64,000 nt of DNA, taken from assembly GCA_964404165.1 (NCBI GenBank), contig CAYOIZ010000036.1, positions 1 to 64,000 on the forward strand, written 5' to 3'. The notes under the pieces are model-generated. The model was not told the DNA's origin and did no database searches. It saw only the letters and a program-made list of their open reading frames with translations. Positions within the stretch are counted from its first letter, which is position 1. Each line of letters starts with the position of its first letter. The stretch comes from DASYLJ01 sp964404165. Lineage in GTDB: Bacteria; Desulfobacterota; Binatia; DP-6. This document shows, one piece after another, positions 27,292 through 35,254 of this stretch. A program made the position numbers and the translations under genes.

Positions 27292-28110
27292 CTAGGAGCT
27301 CGCGCTCGGCACGTCGCCGCGCAGCACCGCGCCCAGCGCCGCCGCCTCGAACCGTATCCCCACGTAGAACGGTCCGAACAGCGCGAAGCGCGAGCTCGCG
27401 GCGTCGAAGCGCATCTCGTAGATGAGCTTCTTGAAGACGAGCGGATCGTCGGCGAACAGCGACACGCCCCACTCCCAGTCGTCGAGACCGACGGACCCCT
27501 GGATGATCTGCTGCACCTGGCCGGCGTACTTCCGGCCGATCTCGCCGTGGCCCTTCATGAAGGCGCCGCGCTCGGCACCCGACAGGTCGTACCAGTTCAC
27601 CTGCTCCCCGCGCCGCTTCGACATCGGGTAGAAGCAGAGGTAGCGACGCGGCGGCACCTCCGGGTAGAGCCGCGGACGCGCCATGCGCGCCATCTCCTCG
27701 CGCAGCGCCTCGTCGAAGCCGTCGGCGCCGGGCACGAGGCCCTTCCGTCCGAGCATCGCCGTCGCGTGCGCGCCGAGCTCGTAGGTGCCGAGCTCCACGA
27801 CCGCCAGGTACGAGTACGTCGAGGTGAGGAAGCCACGCAGCCGGGTACGCGCGAAGGCGACCTCCTCGCGACGGAGCGCCTCCAGGTCGCGCCGCCAGTG
27901 CATGACGCAGAGGTCGCCCTTCTGCGACACCAGCGTGTAGTACGCGCTGTGCCCCTCGGGCGGCGCCGCCTGCGTCTCGAGGACGGTGGTCGCCTCGAGC
28001 AGGATGGCGTCGCGCTCGGCGCCGTCGAGGGCATTCCACCGCCCCCAGTCCACGGCATACATGTCGTGCAGGGTGTACCAGCCCTCGAGCGTCACGGGCG
28101 CATCGGCCAT
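27292..28110 (-). CDS. hemQ: Coproheme decarboxylase / chlorite dismutase-like heme protein (HemQ)
   Basis: A 272-residue protein of the Cld/HemQ dimeric alpha-beta barrel family. It starts with VTLEGWYTLHDMYAVDW; the signature FYPMSKRRGEQVNWYDLSGAER and GSVGLDDWEWGVSLFADDPLVFKKLIYEMRFDAASSRFALFGPFYVG are the hallmark of HemQ. In monoderms, HemQ converts coproheme to protoheme in the coproporphyrin-dependent pathway; the same family occurs in scattered diderms. A chlorite dismutase is less likely because the K-x2-R and NWY features are of HemQ type. The start ATG 28110 has GGAG about 5 bases upstream. Sitting 1.4 kb from the hemin factor gene, it suggests a local heme theme. Confidence 0.85.
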   Translation of the reverse strand: MADAPVTLEGWYTLHDMYAVDWGRWNALDGAERDAILLEATTVLETQAAPPEGHSAYYTLVSQKGDLCVMHWRRDLEALRREEVAFARTRLRGFLTSTYSYLAVVELGTYELGAHATAMLGRKGLVPGADGFDEALREEMARMARPRLYPEVPPRRYLCFYPMSKRRGEQVNWYDLSGAERGAFMKGHGEIGRKYAGQVQQIIQGSVGLDDWEWGVSLFADDPLVFKKLIYEMRFDAASSRFALFGPFYVGIRFEAAALGAVLRGDVPSASS

Positions 28111-28181
28111 GGGCACTCCATAGCCCGCCCCCGTGTTCGTTTGAAGCACGACGCCAGATTGGCCAATAGAGCGGGTCGCAC

Positions 28182-28934
28182 ATGCACGCGGTGCTGTCCT
28201 GGATATCCACCATCGTCTTCCTGCCGGTCTTCGGGCTGGTGATGGTGACGTTCGACGTGGCCCAGCGGGTGGCGCGCCTCTTCGGCCCCCGCCCGCAGGA
28301 GTACGTCGCCGGCTTCGTCCAATGGCTGCTCGTGAAGACGTTCGGCATCTGCGGGACACGGGTCGCCGTCGAGCGGTCGCCGGAGCAGAAGAAGTGGACG
28401 TCCTACATCATCGTCTCGAACCACCAGAGCATGTTCGACATCGTCATCCTCGGGGGCCTGCTGCAGTCGAACTTCCCGAAGTACATCTCGAAACGATCCC
28501 TCGGGAAATGGATCCCCACCGTGTCGTACAACCTGCGCGTCGGGGGCCACGCCCTCATCGACCGCGGCGACGCGCCGGGCGCCATCGAGGCCATCCGCGA
28601 CCTCGGCCGGCGGGTCCGCCACGGCGACATCTCGGCGATGATCTTCCCGGAGGGCACCCGCGCCCGGCACGGCGAGCTCGGCCGCTTCAAGCCCGCCGGC
28701 ACGCTGGCGCTGCTCGAGGAGGCCCCCGACACGCCGGTGCTACCCGTCGCCATCGACGAGTCGTGGCGCCTCCTGCGGCACAACTACCTCCCCGTCCCCT
28801 GGGGCACGCGCGTCCGGGTCCACATCGGCGCCCCCATCGCGCGCCGGCCCGACGAGGACCGTGCCGCACTGATCGAGCGCGTGCACGACGAGATCGCCGC
28901 GACGCTCGCGCGCTGGCGCCGGCCGAAATCCTAG
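28182..28934 (+). CDS. plsC: 1-acyl-sn-glycerol-3-phosphate acyltransferase (PlsC family)
   Basis: A 250-residue membrane-bound acyltransferase that adds the sn-2 acyl chain to lysophosphatidate. Motif I is NHQSMFDIV (the HX4D box), motif III is MIFPEGTRARHG, and motif IV is VLPVAIDESW. An N-terminal hydrophobic segment (AVLSWISTIVFLPVFGLVMV) anchors it. The length matches PlsC. It lies 44 bases upstream of the MCE lipid transport operon on the same strand, so phospholipid synthesis and trafficking genes may be co-regulated. Confidence 0.9.
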   Translation: MHAVLSWISTIVFLPVFGLVMVTFDVAQRVARLFGPRPQEYVAGFVQWLLVKTFGICGTRVAVERSPEQKKWTSYIIVSNHQSMFDIVILGGLLQSNFPKYISKRSLGKWIPTVSYNLRVGGHALIDRGDAPGAIEAIRDLGRRVRHGDISAMIFPEGTRARHGELGRFKPAGTLALLEEAPDTPVLPVAIDESWRLLRHNYLPVPWGTRVRVHIGAPIARRPDEDRAALIERVHDEIAATLARWRRPKS

Positions 28935-28978
28935 CCGGTCGCGTTGACTGACCCGGGCGTCCGTCGCATCACCATGCG

Positions 28979-30106
28979 GTGCGCAGCGCGGACGGACCGG
29001 GGTACCACGTCGAACGCATCGAACAGACCGACGGATCGGCCGCACTCCAGTTCACCGGCGAGCTTCGTTTCCGGCAGTGCTTTCCCTCCTGGCAGGGCGT
29101 GCAGGAGCTGGCCGAGCCGCCGGCGCCGCGGATGCATTTCGACCTCGGCGGCGTGCGCATGCTCGACGGCGCCGCCACCGCCCTGCTGCTCGACCTGCGC
29201 AGCCGCCTCGCCGCCGAGGGCGCCGACACCCGCATCGTCGGCGCCGAGGGCCCGGTGCGCGCCATGCTCGACCTCTACGGCTCGCACCCGCCACGGCCGA
29301 GCCTCGTGGGTCCCCCGCCGCGCATCGGCATCCTCGATCAGATCGGCCGCGACACGCTCGCCACCCTCGGCGAGAGCGCCGGGCTCGACTTCGTCGGCGA
29401 CGTCACCGCCGCCGGCGCGCAGGCGGCGGTCGCGCCACGCTCGATCAACTGGGCCGACCTGCCACGCCTCGTCGAGCGCGCCGGCGCCGACGGCGTGCCG
29501 ATCGTGCTCGTCATCAACTTCCTGGTGGGGATGGTGACCGCGTTCCAGGCCGCCCTCCAGCTGCGGCAGTTCGGCGCCGACATCTTCGTCGCCGACCTGG
29601 TGGGCCTGTCGATGACGCGCGAGCTGGGCCCGCTCATGACCGCCATCATCGTCGCCGGGCGCTCGGGCGCGGCGTTCGCCGCCGAGCTCGGCACCATGCG
29701 CGTCTCCGAAGAGATCGACGCGCTCCACACGCTCGGCCTCGACCCCTTCCCGTTCCTCGTGTTCCCGCGCGTCCTGGCCCTCGTCATCGTGCTGCCGCTC
29801 CTCACCATCCTCGCCGACGTGGTCGGGCTCGCCGGTGGGCTGCTGGTGGCGCTGCTGCAGCTCGACCTCACCACCGGCGCCTACCTGGTGGAGACCTCGA
29901 AAGCCGTCCAGCTGTGGGACGTCGGTTCCGGGCTCGTGAAATCGGTCGTGTTCGGCGTCGCCGTGGCCCTCATCGCCTGCCAACGCGGGCTCGCCACCCG
30001 CGGCGGCGCCGACGGCGTCGGTCGCGCGACGACGTCGGCCGTGGTGACGAGCCTCTTCGCCATCGTCCTCGTGGACGCCGTCTTCACGGTGCTGCTGAAT
30101 GGCTGA
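28979..30106 (+). CDS. mlaE: MlaE-like lipid ABC permease with N-terminal STAS domain
   Basis: A 375-residue inner-membrane subunit of an MCE transporter. Residues 1-115 form a STAS-like domain (MHFDLGGVRMLDGAATALLLDL), here fused to the permease rather than separate as MlaB. The permease part shows VINFLVGMVTAFQAALQLRQFGA, LVGLSMTRELGPLMTAIIVAGRSGAAFAAELGTMRVSEEIDAL and the final hydrophobic segments. It begins at GTG 28979. The stop overlaps the ATPase gene by 8 bases. With the next three genes it forms a phospholipid or hydrophobic-compound transport system between inner and outer membrane. Confidence 0.9.
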   Translation: MRSADGPGYHVERIEQTDGSAALQFTGELRFRQCFPSWQGVQELAEPPAPRMHFDLGGVRMLDGAATALLLDLRSRLAAEGADTRIVGAEGPVRAMLDLYGSHPPRPSLVGPPPRIGILDQIGRDTLATLGESAGLDFVGDVTAAGAQAAVAPRSINWADLPRLVERAGADGVPIVLVINFLVGMVTAFQAALQLRQFGADIFVADLVGLSMTRELGPLMTAIIVAGRSGAAFAAELGTMRVSEEIDALHTLGLDPFPFLVFPRVLALVIVLPLLTILADVVGLAGGLLVALLQLDLTTGAYLVETSKAVQLWDVGSGLVKSVVFGVAVALIACQRGLATRGGADGVGRATTSAVVTSLFAIVLVDAVFTVLLNG

Positions 30107-30839
30107 GCCGATCGTCGTCGCCCGCGACCTGTCCGTCGGCTACGGCGATCACGTCGTGCTGCACGATCTCGCCTTCGAGGTGCCGCGCGGCACGGTGTTC
30201 GCCATCCTGGGCGGCAGCGGCAGCGGCAAGTCGACGCTGCTGCGCGCGCTGATCGGCCTCGACCGCCCCCTCGCCGGCGCGATCCTGGTCGACGGCGTGC
30301 CACCGGCGCAGACCTCCGGCGCGCCACGCTTCGGCGTCCTCTTCCAGTCGGCCGCGCTGTTCGGCTCCATGACCGTCGCCGAGAACACGAGCCTGCCGCT
30401 CCGGCACTGGACCAACCTCGACGCCGCGGCCATCGATACGATCGTGCGCGCGAAGCTCCGGCTCGTCGGCCTCGAAGGATTCGAGAACCACCTGCCGGCG
30501 GAGATCTCGGGCGGCATGCGCAAGCGCGCCGGCATCGCGCGCGCCCTCGCCCTCGATCCGCCGCTGATCTTCCTCGACGAGCCCTCCGCCGGCCTCGATC
30601 CGATCAGCTCGGCCGAGCTCGACGAGCTGATCCGCACGTTGAACCGCGCCCTCGGCATGACCACCGTCATCGTCACCCACGAGCTGGCCAGCATCTTCGC
30701 CATCGCGCGCGACTGCATCCTGGTCGACCGCGACGTGGGCGGCATCGTCGCTCGGGGCAATCCGGCCGAGCTGCGCGACCGGTCGGACGACCCGCGCGTG
30801 CGCGACTTCCTGAACCGGCGGCCCCGATCGGCGGCATAG
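30099..30839 (+). CDS. mlaF: MlaF-like ABC ATPase of MCE lipid transporter
   Basis: A 246-residue cytoplasmic ATP-binding subunit. Walker A is GGSGSGKST, the Q-loop is FGVLFQSAALFGSMTV, the signature is ISGGMRKRAGIARAL (the SGGMRKR form typical of Mla/Ttg2A), and Walker B is LIFLDEPSAGLDPI, followed by the switch His in VIVTHEL. It powers lipid movement through the permease encoded just before it. The start ATG 30099 lies inside the 3' end of the permease gene, and the next gene starts immediately after its stop, so subunit translation is coupled. Confidence 0.94.
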   Translation: MAEPIVVARDLSVGYGDHVVLHDLAFEVPRGTVFAILGGSGSGKSTLLRALIGLDRPLAGAILVDGVPPAQTSGAPRFGVLFQSAALFGSMTVAENTSLPLRHWTNLDAAAIDTIVRAKLRLVGLEGFENHLPAEISGGMRKRAGIARALALDPPLIFLDEPSAGLDPISSAELDELIRTLNRALGMTTVIVTHELASIFAIARDCILVDRDVGGIVARGNPAELRDRSDDPRVRDFLNRRPRSAA

Positions 30840-31745
30840 ATGGCCAGCACCGCGATCAACCACTGGAAGCTCGGCCTCTTCGTCGTCGGTTCCATCGCCG
30901 TGCTGCTGGCCGCCTCCTTCTGGCTCGGGGCCCGTCGCTTCAGCCGCGAGTCGTACCCGGCGGTGTCGTACTTCGACGAGTCGGTGCAGGGCCTCGAGGT
31001 GGGCTCGCCGCTCAAGTTCCGCGGCGTGACGCTCGGGAGCGTCTCCGACATCACGGTCGCGCCCGATCACCGGCACGTGCAGGTGACGTCCGCCATCTAC
31101 GTCGATGCGATGGCACGCCTCGGGCTGCGGATGACGCCGCCGGCGAAGGGCGAGGAGTTCCTCGACTCGAAGATCCGCATCCGGCTGGCCAACGCCGGCA
31201 TCACCGGCGTGCGCTTCCTGCAGGCCGACTTCGTCGATCCCGTCCGCTATCCGCCCCCGGTGCTACCGTTCGAGGTGCCCTGGAACTACGTCCCCTCCGC
31301 GCCATCGACGCTGCAGAGCCTGGAAGACTCGGTGACGGAGATCCTCGACAAGTTCCCGCACCTGGAAGACGCCGCCGGCGTGACGCTCACCCGACTCAAC
31401 GCCACCCTGACCTCGATCGAGCAGCTCGCCGGCTCGCTCCAGGGCGAGGACGGCCGCTTCCAGCGCCTGCTCGCCAGCCTCACCACCACCGCCGTGCGCC
31501 TCGAGCGCGCCGCCGACGAGGCCAACCTGCGCGCCACCACCGACTCGCTGCGGAGCGCGTCGGGCAGCGTCGGGACCGCCGCCGACGGCATCGGCGGCGT
31601 GCGCGGCGACCTCCAGGAGACCCTGGTCGCCCTACGCGAGACGCTCGATGCCATCCGCGCGCTGGCGGCGTCGCTCGACCGGGATCCGAGCCGTCTGCTG
31701 CGTGGCGTTCCGAAGGACGCCGCCCCGGTGAAAGGAGCGCGATGA
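30840..31745 (+). CDS. mlaD: MCE domain substrate-binding protein (MlaD-like)
   Basis: A 301-residue protein anchored by one N-terminal helix (LGLFVVGSIAVLLAASFWLG) with a periplasmic MCE domain at about residues 40-120: YFDESVQGLEVGSPLKFRGVTLGSVSDI. A second half of about 150 residues is helical and Thr/Ala-rich (SLTTTAVRLERAADEANLRA), as in PqiB- or YebT-like and single-MCE proteins that build a tunnel or needle. It binds lipid and passes it between membranes. It begins directly after the ATPase stop and overlaps the next gene by 4 bases (ATGA). Confidence 0.92.
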   Translation: MASTAINHWKLGLFVVGSIAVLLAASFWLGARRFSRESYPAVSYFDESVQGLEVGSPLKFRGVTLGSVSDITVAPDHRHVQVTSAIYVDAMARLGLRMTPPAKGEEFLDSKIRIRLANAGITGVRFLQADFVDPVRYPPPVLPFEVPWNYVPSAPSTLQSLEDSVTEILDKFPHLEDAAGVTLTRLNATLTSIEQLAGSLQGEDGRFQRLLASLTTTAVRLERAADEANLRATTDSLRSASGSVGTAADGIGGVRGDLQETLVALRETLDAIRALAASLDRDPSRLLRGVPKDAAPVKGAR

Positions 31746-32383
31746 TCCGTCTGGCGCCCGTCCTGCTGCTGCTCGCCGCGGCGGGCTGCGTCTTCCGCAA
31801 TGCCGACGCCCCCCGCTTCTACCGTCCCGCGTCGGCGACGCTCGACGACACCACCGCGGCACCGGCGTCCGACGACGGCACGCCGGTCCGACTCCGACCG
31901 GTGCGCGGCACCCCGATCCTGCGCGAGCGCATCGTGTGGCGATCGTCGACCGTCGAGTACGGCGTCTACGAGCAGCGTCAGTGGCTCGAGCTGCCAGCGA
32001 GCTACGTCGAGCGCGCACTCGCCACGCAGCTGGCGCGCACCCCCGGCGTGCACCTCACCGACGATCCACGCGCCGACGTGCTGAGCGTCGAGGTCACCGC
32101 GTTCGACGAGGTGCTGGCGCCGGCCTACGCGGCGCAGGTCACGGTGGCCGTCGTCCTGCGTGACGGCAGCGGCCGGCGGCGCCTCGACCGCGCCTTCACG
32201 GCGGACGAAGCCGCCGTCGGCGGTGGATCGGACGCGCTGCCGACCGCCATGGGCGCCGCCCTCGACCGGATCGTGGCCGACGTGGCGCAGGCGGTGGCCG
32301 CGGCCGTCGCGCCCCCGCAACGGGTATCGCACAGCAGCCAGCCCAGCGGGCGCACGAACCGTGCAAACATGCCCGATCGCTGA
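31742..32383 (+). CDS. ABC-type transport auxiliary lipoprotein of the MCE system
   Basis: A 213-residue lipoprotein: the signal MIRLAPVLLLLAAAGC ends in a lipobox with Cys16. The mature part resembles the PqiC/LptE-like auxiliary lipoprotein family found last in MCE operons, with VWRSSTVEYGVYEQRQWLELPASYVERAL, VLSVEVTAFDEVLAP and a DRIVADVAQAVAAAV ending. It probably sits on the inner leaflet of the outer membrane and docks the MCE needle. The start overlaps the MCE gene stop (ATGA). A basic tail after the helix (RTNRANMPDR) is not family-typical and may be variable. Confidence 0.85.
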   Translation: MIRLAPVLLLLAAAGCVFRNADAPRFYRPASATLDDTTAAPASDDGTPVRLRPVRGTPILRERIVWRSSTVEYGVYEQRQWLELPASYVERALATQLARTPGVHLTDDPRADVLSVEVTAFDEVLAPAYAAQVTVAVVLRDGSGRRRLDRAFTADEAAVGGGSDALPTAMGAALDRIVADVAQAVAAAVAPPQRVSHSSQPSGRTNRANMPDR

Positions 32384-32452
32384 CGCGGAAATCGTTGTGC
32401 CGCAGCACTTTTGCGTTGACCCTGCCGGCGCCACCGTGCGAGCCTTCGACGC

Positions 32453-33565
32453 ATGACGTCACACCTTCGCTTGATGGCCGCGCTGGCCACCACTCTCGCC
32501 GCTGCGCTTCCCGCCGGCGCCGACGAACAGGTCTTCGCTCCGGGTACGGCACAGCAGAACGCGGTCGTCGTCAGCACGGGGCCCAACGGTCGCTGTGAGA
32601 CGAATGCCGGCAGCGGCGACATCCAGCTCGCGCAGCTGAACGGCGGCACGCCGTTCCGCAACGCCGTCCGCTGCGGGCCGAACCTCGTCGTCGAAACTAC
32701 CGCTGCCGGCGACGACCGCCAGCTCATCGCCGTCGGGCGGACGTGCGCCAACACCAACGTCGCCGTCATCGACACCGGGGAAGACGGCATCGGCAACACC
32801 GCCGCCACCGGCGACGACCTGCAGGTCACCGCGGTCGGCGCGGCGCCGAGCAACACGCCGTGCGTGATCGCCGGCGGCAACGGCATCGCCGACACGCCGG
32901 ACCCGGTGACGGGCGACGACGTCCGGGTCCTCGCCTTCGGCACCGCGACGCCCAGCACGGCAGCCATCCGCTGCGGCGCGAATCTGATCGCGAACACCAC
33001 GGCCAACAACGTCAATGCGGCGGGCGACGACGTCCAGCTGATCGCTCCGGGCAGCCCGTGCACCACCGCAGCCGACGCGGTCGTCGACTCGGGCCCGAAC
33101 GGGATCGCCGACACGCGCGCCGAGGGCGTCGATCTCGCCCTCGCCAACATCAAGCCGGTGAAGCTCGTCGTCGGCCGCAACCGTCCGCGCGCGACGCGCA
33201 CGGTGAGCGTGATCGTCAGCAATCGCGAGTTCGGCCCGAGCGCGCCGGGTTCGCGCACCTACTCGCTGCGTGCCGTCGGCGGTTCGTGCCCGAGCGGCAC
33301 GGTCACGCAGATCGACGCCGACGCCCTGCAGCCCGGCCTGCAGGCCACCGCCGCCATCCCGCGCGGCGGGCGCGTGAAGGCCTCCTTCGAGGTCACGGCG
33401 AGGCTCGAGGACTGGACCACCGTCGACCTGAGCGCCCCGGGGCGTTGCGAGGTCGTGGTCGAAGCCGTGGCCACGGACACCGCGCCCGCCGGCGACGACA
33501 TGGTCAACACGTCCAACAACGAGACCTCGGTCTCGCTCGAGGTCACGGACCGCAACGACCAGTAA
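32453..33565 (+). CDS. Exported repeat protein of unknown function
   Basis: A 370-residue protein; a signal peptide covers residues 1-23 with cleavage at AGA. Residues about 40-230 hold six degenerate copies of a roughly 34-residue unit of the form GPNGxxxT...GDDxQLxAxG: STGPNGRCETNAGSGDIQLA, RCGPNLVVETTAAGDDRQLI, DTGEDGIGNTAATGDDLQVT, then three more. The Asp/Asn/Gly loops could bind calcium. A beta-sandwich-like C-terminal domain follows (KLVVGRNRPRATRTVSVIVS... SFEVTARLEDW). It is probably secreted or surface-associated. No known family is recognised. It starts 69 bases after the MCE lipoprotein, so it may be a separate unit. Confidence 0.75.
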   Translation: MTSHLRLMAALATTLAAALPAGADEQVFAPGTAQQNAVVVSTGPNGRCETNAGSGDIQLAQLNGGTPFRNAVRCGPNLVVETTAAGDDRQLIAVGRTCANTNVAVIDTGEDGIGNTAATGDDLQVTAVGAAPSNTPCVIAGGNGIADTPDPVTGDDVRVLAFGTATPSTAAIRCGANLIANTTANNVNAAGDDVQLIAPGSPCTTAADAVVDSGPNGIADTRAEGVDLALANIKPVKLVVGRNRPRATRTVSVIVSNREFGPSAPGSRTYSLRAVGGSCPSGTVTQIDADALQPGLQATAAIPRGGRVKASFEVTARLEDWTTVDLSAPGRCEVVVEAVATDTAPAGDDMVNTSNNETSVSLEVTDRNDQ

Positions 33566-33571
33566 GGACGC

Positions 33572-34477
33572 GTGCCGGAGCTTCCCGACGTCACCATCTA
33601 CCTCGAGTGTCTGGCCCCACGCGTCGTGGGGCAGCCACTCGAGGGGGGGCGTCTGGCGAGCCCGTTCCTGCTCCGCACCGTCGAGCCCGCGCTGTCCGAG
33701 ACCGTCGGCAGGCAGGTGACGGGGGTCCGGCGCCTCGGCAAGCGCATCGTCCTCGCGCTCGAGGACGATCTCTTCCTGGTGCTGCACCTGATGATCGCCG
33801 GGCGCCTGCGATGGCGGGCGCGCGGCGCCAAGCCGCCGGGGAAGCTCGGCCTCGCCGTCTTCGACTTCCCGACCGGGACGTTGGTCCTCACCGAGGCGAG
33901 CACGCGCAAGCGCGCCGCGCTCCACGTCGTGCGCGGCGTGGCCGATCTCCACGCGCTCGGGGCCGGCGGCCTCGAGCCGCTCGACGCCGACTTCGCCGCC
34001 TTTCGCGACGCCGTCACGCGCGAGCACCACACGCTGAAGCGCACCCTCACCGACCCGCACCTCCTGAGCGGCATCGGCAACGCCTACTCCGACGAGATCC
34101 TGCACCGCGCCGGCCTCTCGCCCGTGGCGCTCGGCCACCAGCTCGACGACGAGGCCCTGGCCCGCCTGTTCGAGGCCACGCAACGCGTCCTGCTCGACTT
34201 CACCGAACGCATCCGTCGCGAGGTCGGCAGCGGCTTTCCCGAGAAGGTGACGGCCTTCCGCGACGACATGGCCGTGCACGGCCGCTACGGGCAGCCCTGC
34301 CCCGTCTGCAGCTCGCCGGTGCAGCGCATCGTGCACGCCGAGAACGAGACCAACTACTGCCCGACGTGTCAGACCGGTGGGCGGCTGCTCGCCGACCGCT
34401 CGCTGTCCCGCCTGCTCAAGAAAGACTGGCCGCGCACGCTCGAGGAGATGGAGGAGCGGCGGCGCCCGTCGAGTTGA
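33572..34477 (+). CDS. Formamidopyrimidine-DNA glycosylase / endonuclease VIII family (Fpg/Nei)
   Basis: A 301-residue DNA repair glycosylase/AP lyase. After the initiator (GTG 33572) the protein starts PELPDV, giving the catalytic N-terminal Pro and the adjacent Glu. The helix-two-turn-helix has LLSGIGNAYSDEILHRAGLSP. The zinc finger is CPVCSSPVQRIVHAENETNYCPTCQ, with four Cys. The conserved Lys loop RLGKRIVL is present. It removes oxidised bases such as 8-oxoG or formamidopyrimidine; Fpg rather than Nei is suggested by ELPDV and finger length, but substrate choice is uncertain. It lies 6 bases after the preceding stop. Confidence 0.9.
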   Translation: MPELPDVTIYLECLAPRVVGQPLEGGRLASPFLLRTVEPALSETVGRQVTGVRRLGKRIVLALEDDLFLVLHLMIAGRLRWRARGAKPPGKLGLAVFDFPTGTLVLTEASTRKRAALHVVRGVADLHALGAGGLEPLDADFAAFRDAVTREHHTLKRTLTDPHLLSGIGNAYSDEILHRAGLSPVALGHQLDDEALARLFEATQRVLLDFTERIRREVGSGFPEKVTAFRDDMAVHGRYGQPCPVCSSPVQRIVHAENETNYCPTCQTGGRLLADRSLSRLLKKDWPRTLEEMEERRRPSS

Positions 34478-34510
34478 CCCGCTCCGTCGACGCACGTAGC
34501 GCTGGGCCGC

Positions 34511-35254
34511 ATGGCTACCCTCACCGGTCGTGTCGCGCTCGTCACCGGCGCCTCGCGCGGCATCGGCGCCGCCATCGCCACCCGTCTCGCCCATGAGGGC
34601 GCGGCCGTCGCCCTCACCTGGGGCGCGTCGCGCGACAAGGCCGACGAGGTCGTGCGTCGCATCGAGGCCGCCGGCGGCAAGGCGCTCGCGGTGCGCGCCG
34701 ACAGCGCCGATGCCGACGCCGTGCGCGGCGCCGTCGCCGAGACGGTGCGGAGCCTCGGCGGGCTCGACATCCTCGTGAGCAACGCCGGCGTCGCGCTCAT
34801 GGGCCCGCTCGACACGTTCACGCTCGAGGACTTCGATCGGACGCTCGCCATCAACGTGCGCGCCGTCTTCGTCGCGGCCCAGGCCGCGGCGCGGCACATG
34901 CAGGAGAGCAGCGGCCGCATCATCACCATCGGCAGCACCAACGCCGACCGGATCCCGTTCGCCGGCGCCGCCGTCTACGCCATGAGCAAGGCGGCCGTCG
35001 CCGGGCTGACGCGCGGCCTCGCCCGCGACCTCGGGCCGCGCGGCATCACCGTCAACAACGTCCAGCCCGGTCCGATCGACACCGACATGAATCCCGCCAG
35101 CGGACCGATGGCCGGCACGATGCGCGCCGCCATGGCGCTCACCCGGTACGGCCATGCGGACGAGGTCGCGGCCATGGTCGCGTATCTCGCCGGCCCCGAG
35201 GCCGGCTTCGTCACCGGCGCGAGCCTCACGATCGACGGCGGCTTCGCCGCCTGA
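34511..35254 (+). CDS. Short-chain dehydrogenase/reductase (FabG-like SDR)
   Basis: A 247-residue NAD(P)(H)-dependent oxidoreductase. The cofactor motif TGASRGIGAA is at about residues 13-22, NAG is in LVSNAGVAL, and the active-site Ser is in TIGSTNAD with YAMSK (Tyr and Lys) 12-16 residues on. The C-terminus VTGASLTIDGGFAA is typical of FabG and related reductases. The substrate is unknown; no fatty-acid synthesis genes are adjacent. The end overlaps the convergent membrane protein gene by 29 bases. Confidence 0.93.
   Translation: MATLTGRVALVTGASRGIGAAIATRLAHEGAAVALTWGASRDKADEVVRRIEAAGGKALAVRADSADADAVRGAVAETVRSLGGLDILVSNAGVALMGPLDTFTLEDFDRTLAINVRAVFVAAQAAARHMQESSGRIITIGSTNADRIPFAGAAVYAMSKAAVAGLTRGLARDLGPRGITVNNVQPGPIDTDMNPASGPMAGTMRAAMALTRYGHADEVAAMVAYLAGPEAGFVTGASLTIDGGFAA

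Noticed and set aside
27292..28110. Chlorite dismutase
   Set aside because: The K-x2-R and NWY signature and the length favour HemQ; no perchlorate or chlorate reduction genes are nearby.
32384..32452. Promoter upstream of the repeat-bearing secreted protein
   Set aside because: A TTGACC-like hexamer is present but no acceptable -10 lies 16-18 bases on, so I did not list it.
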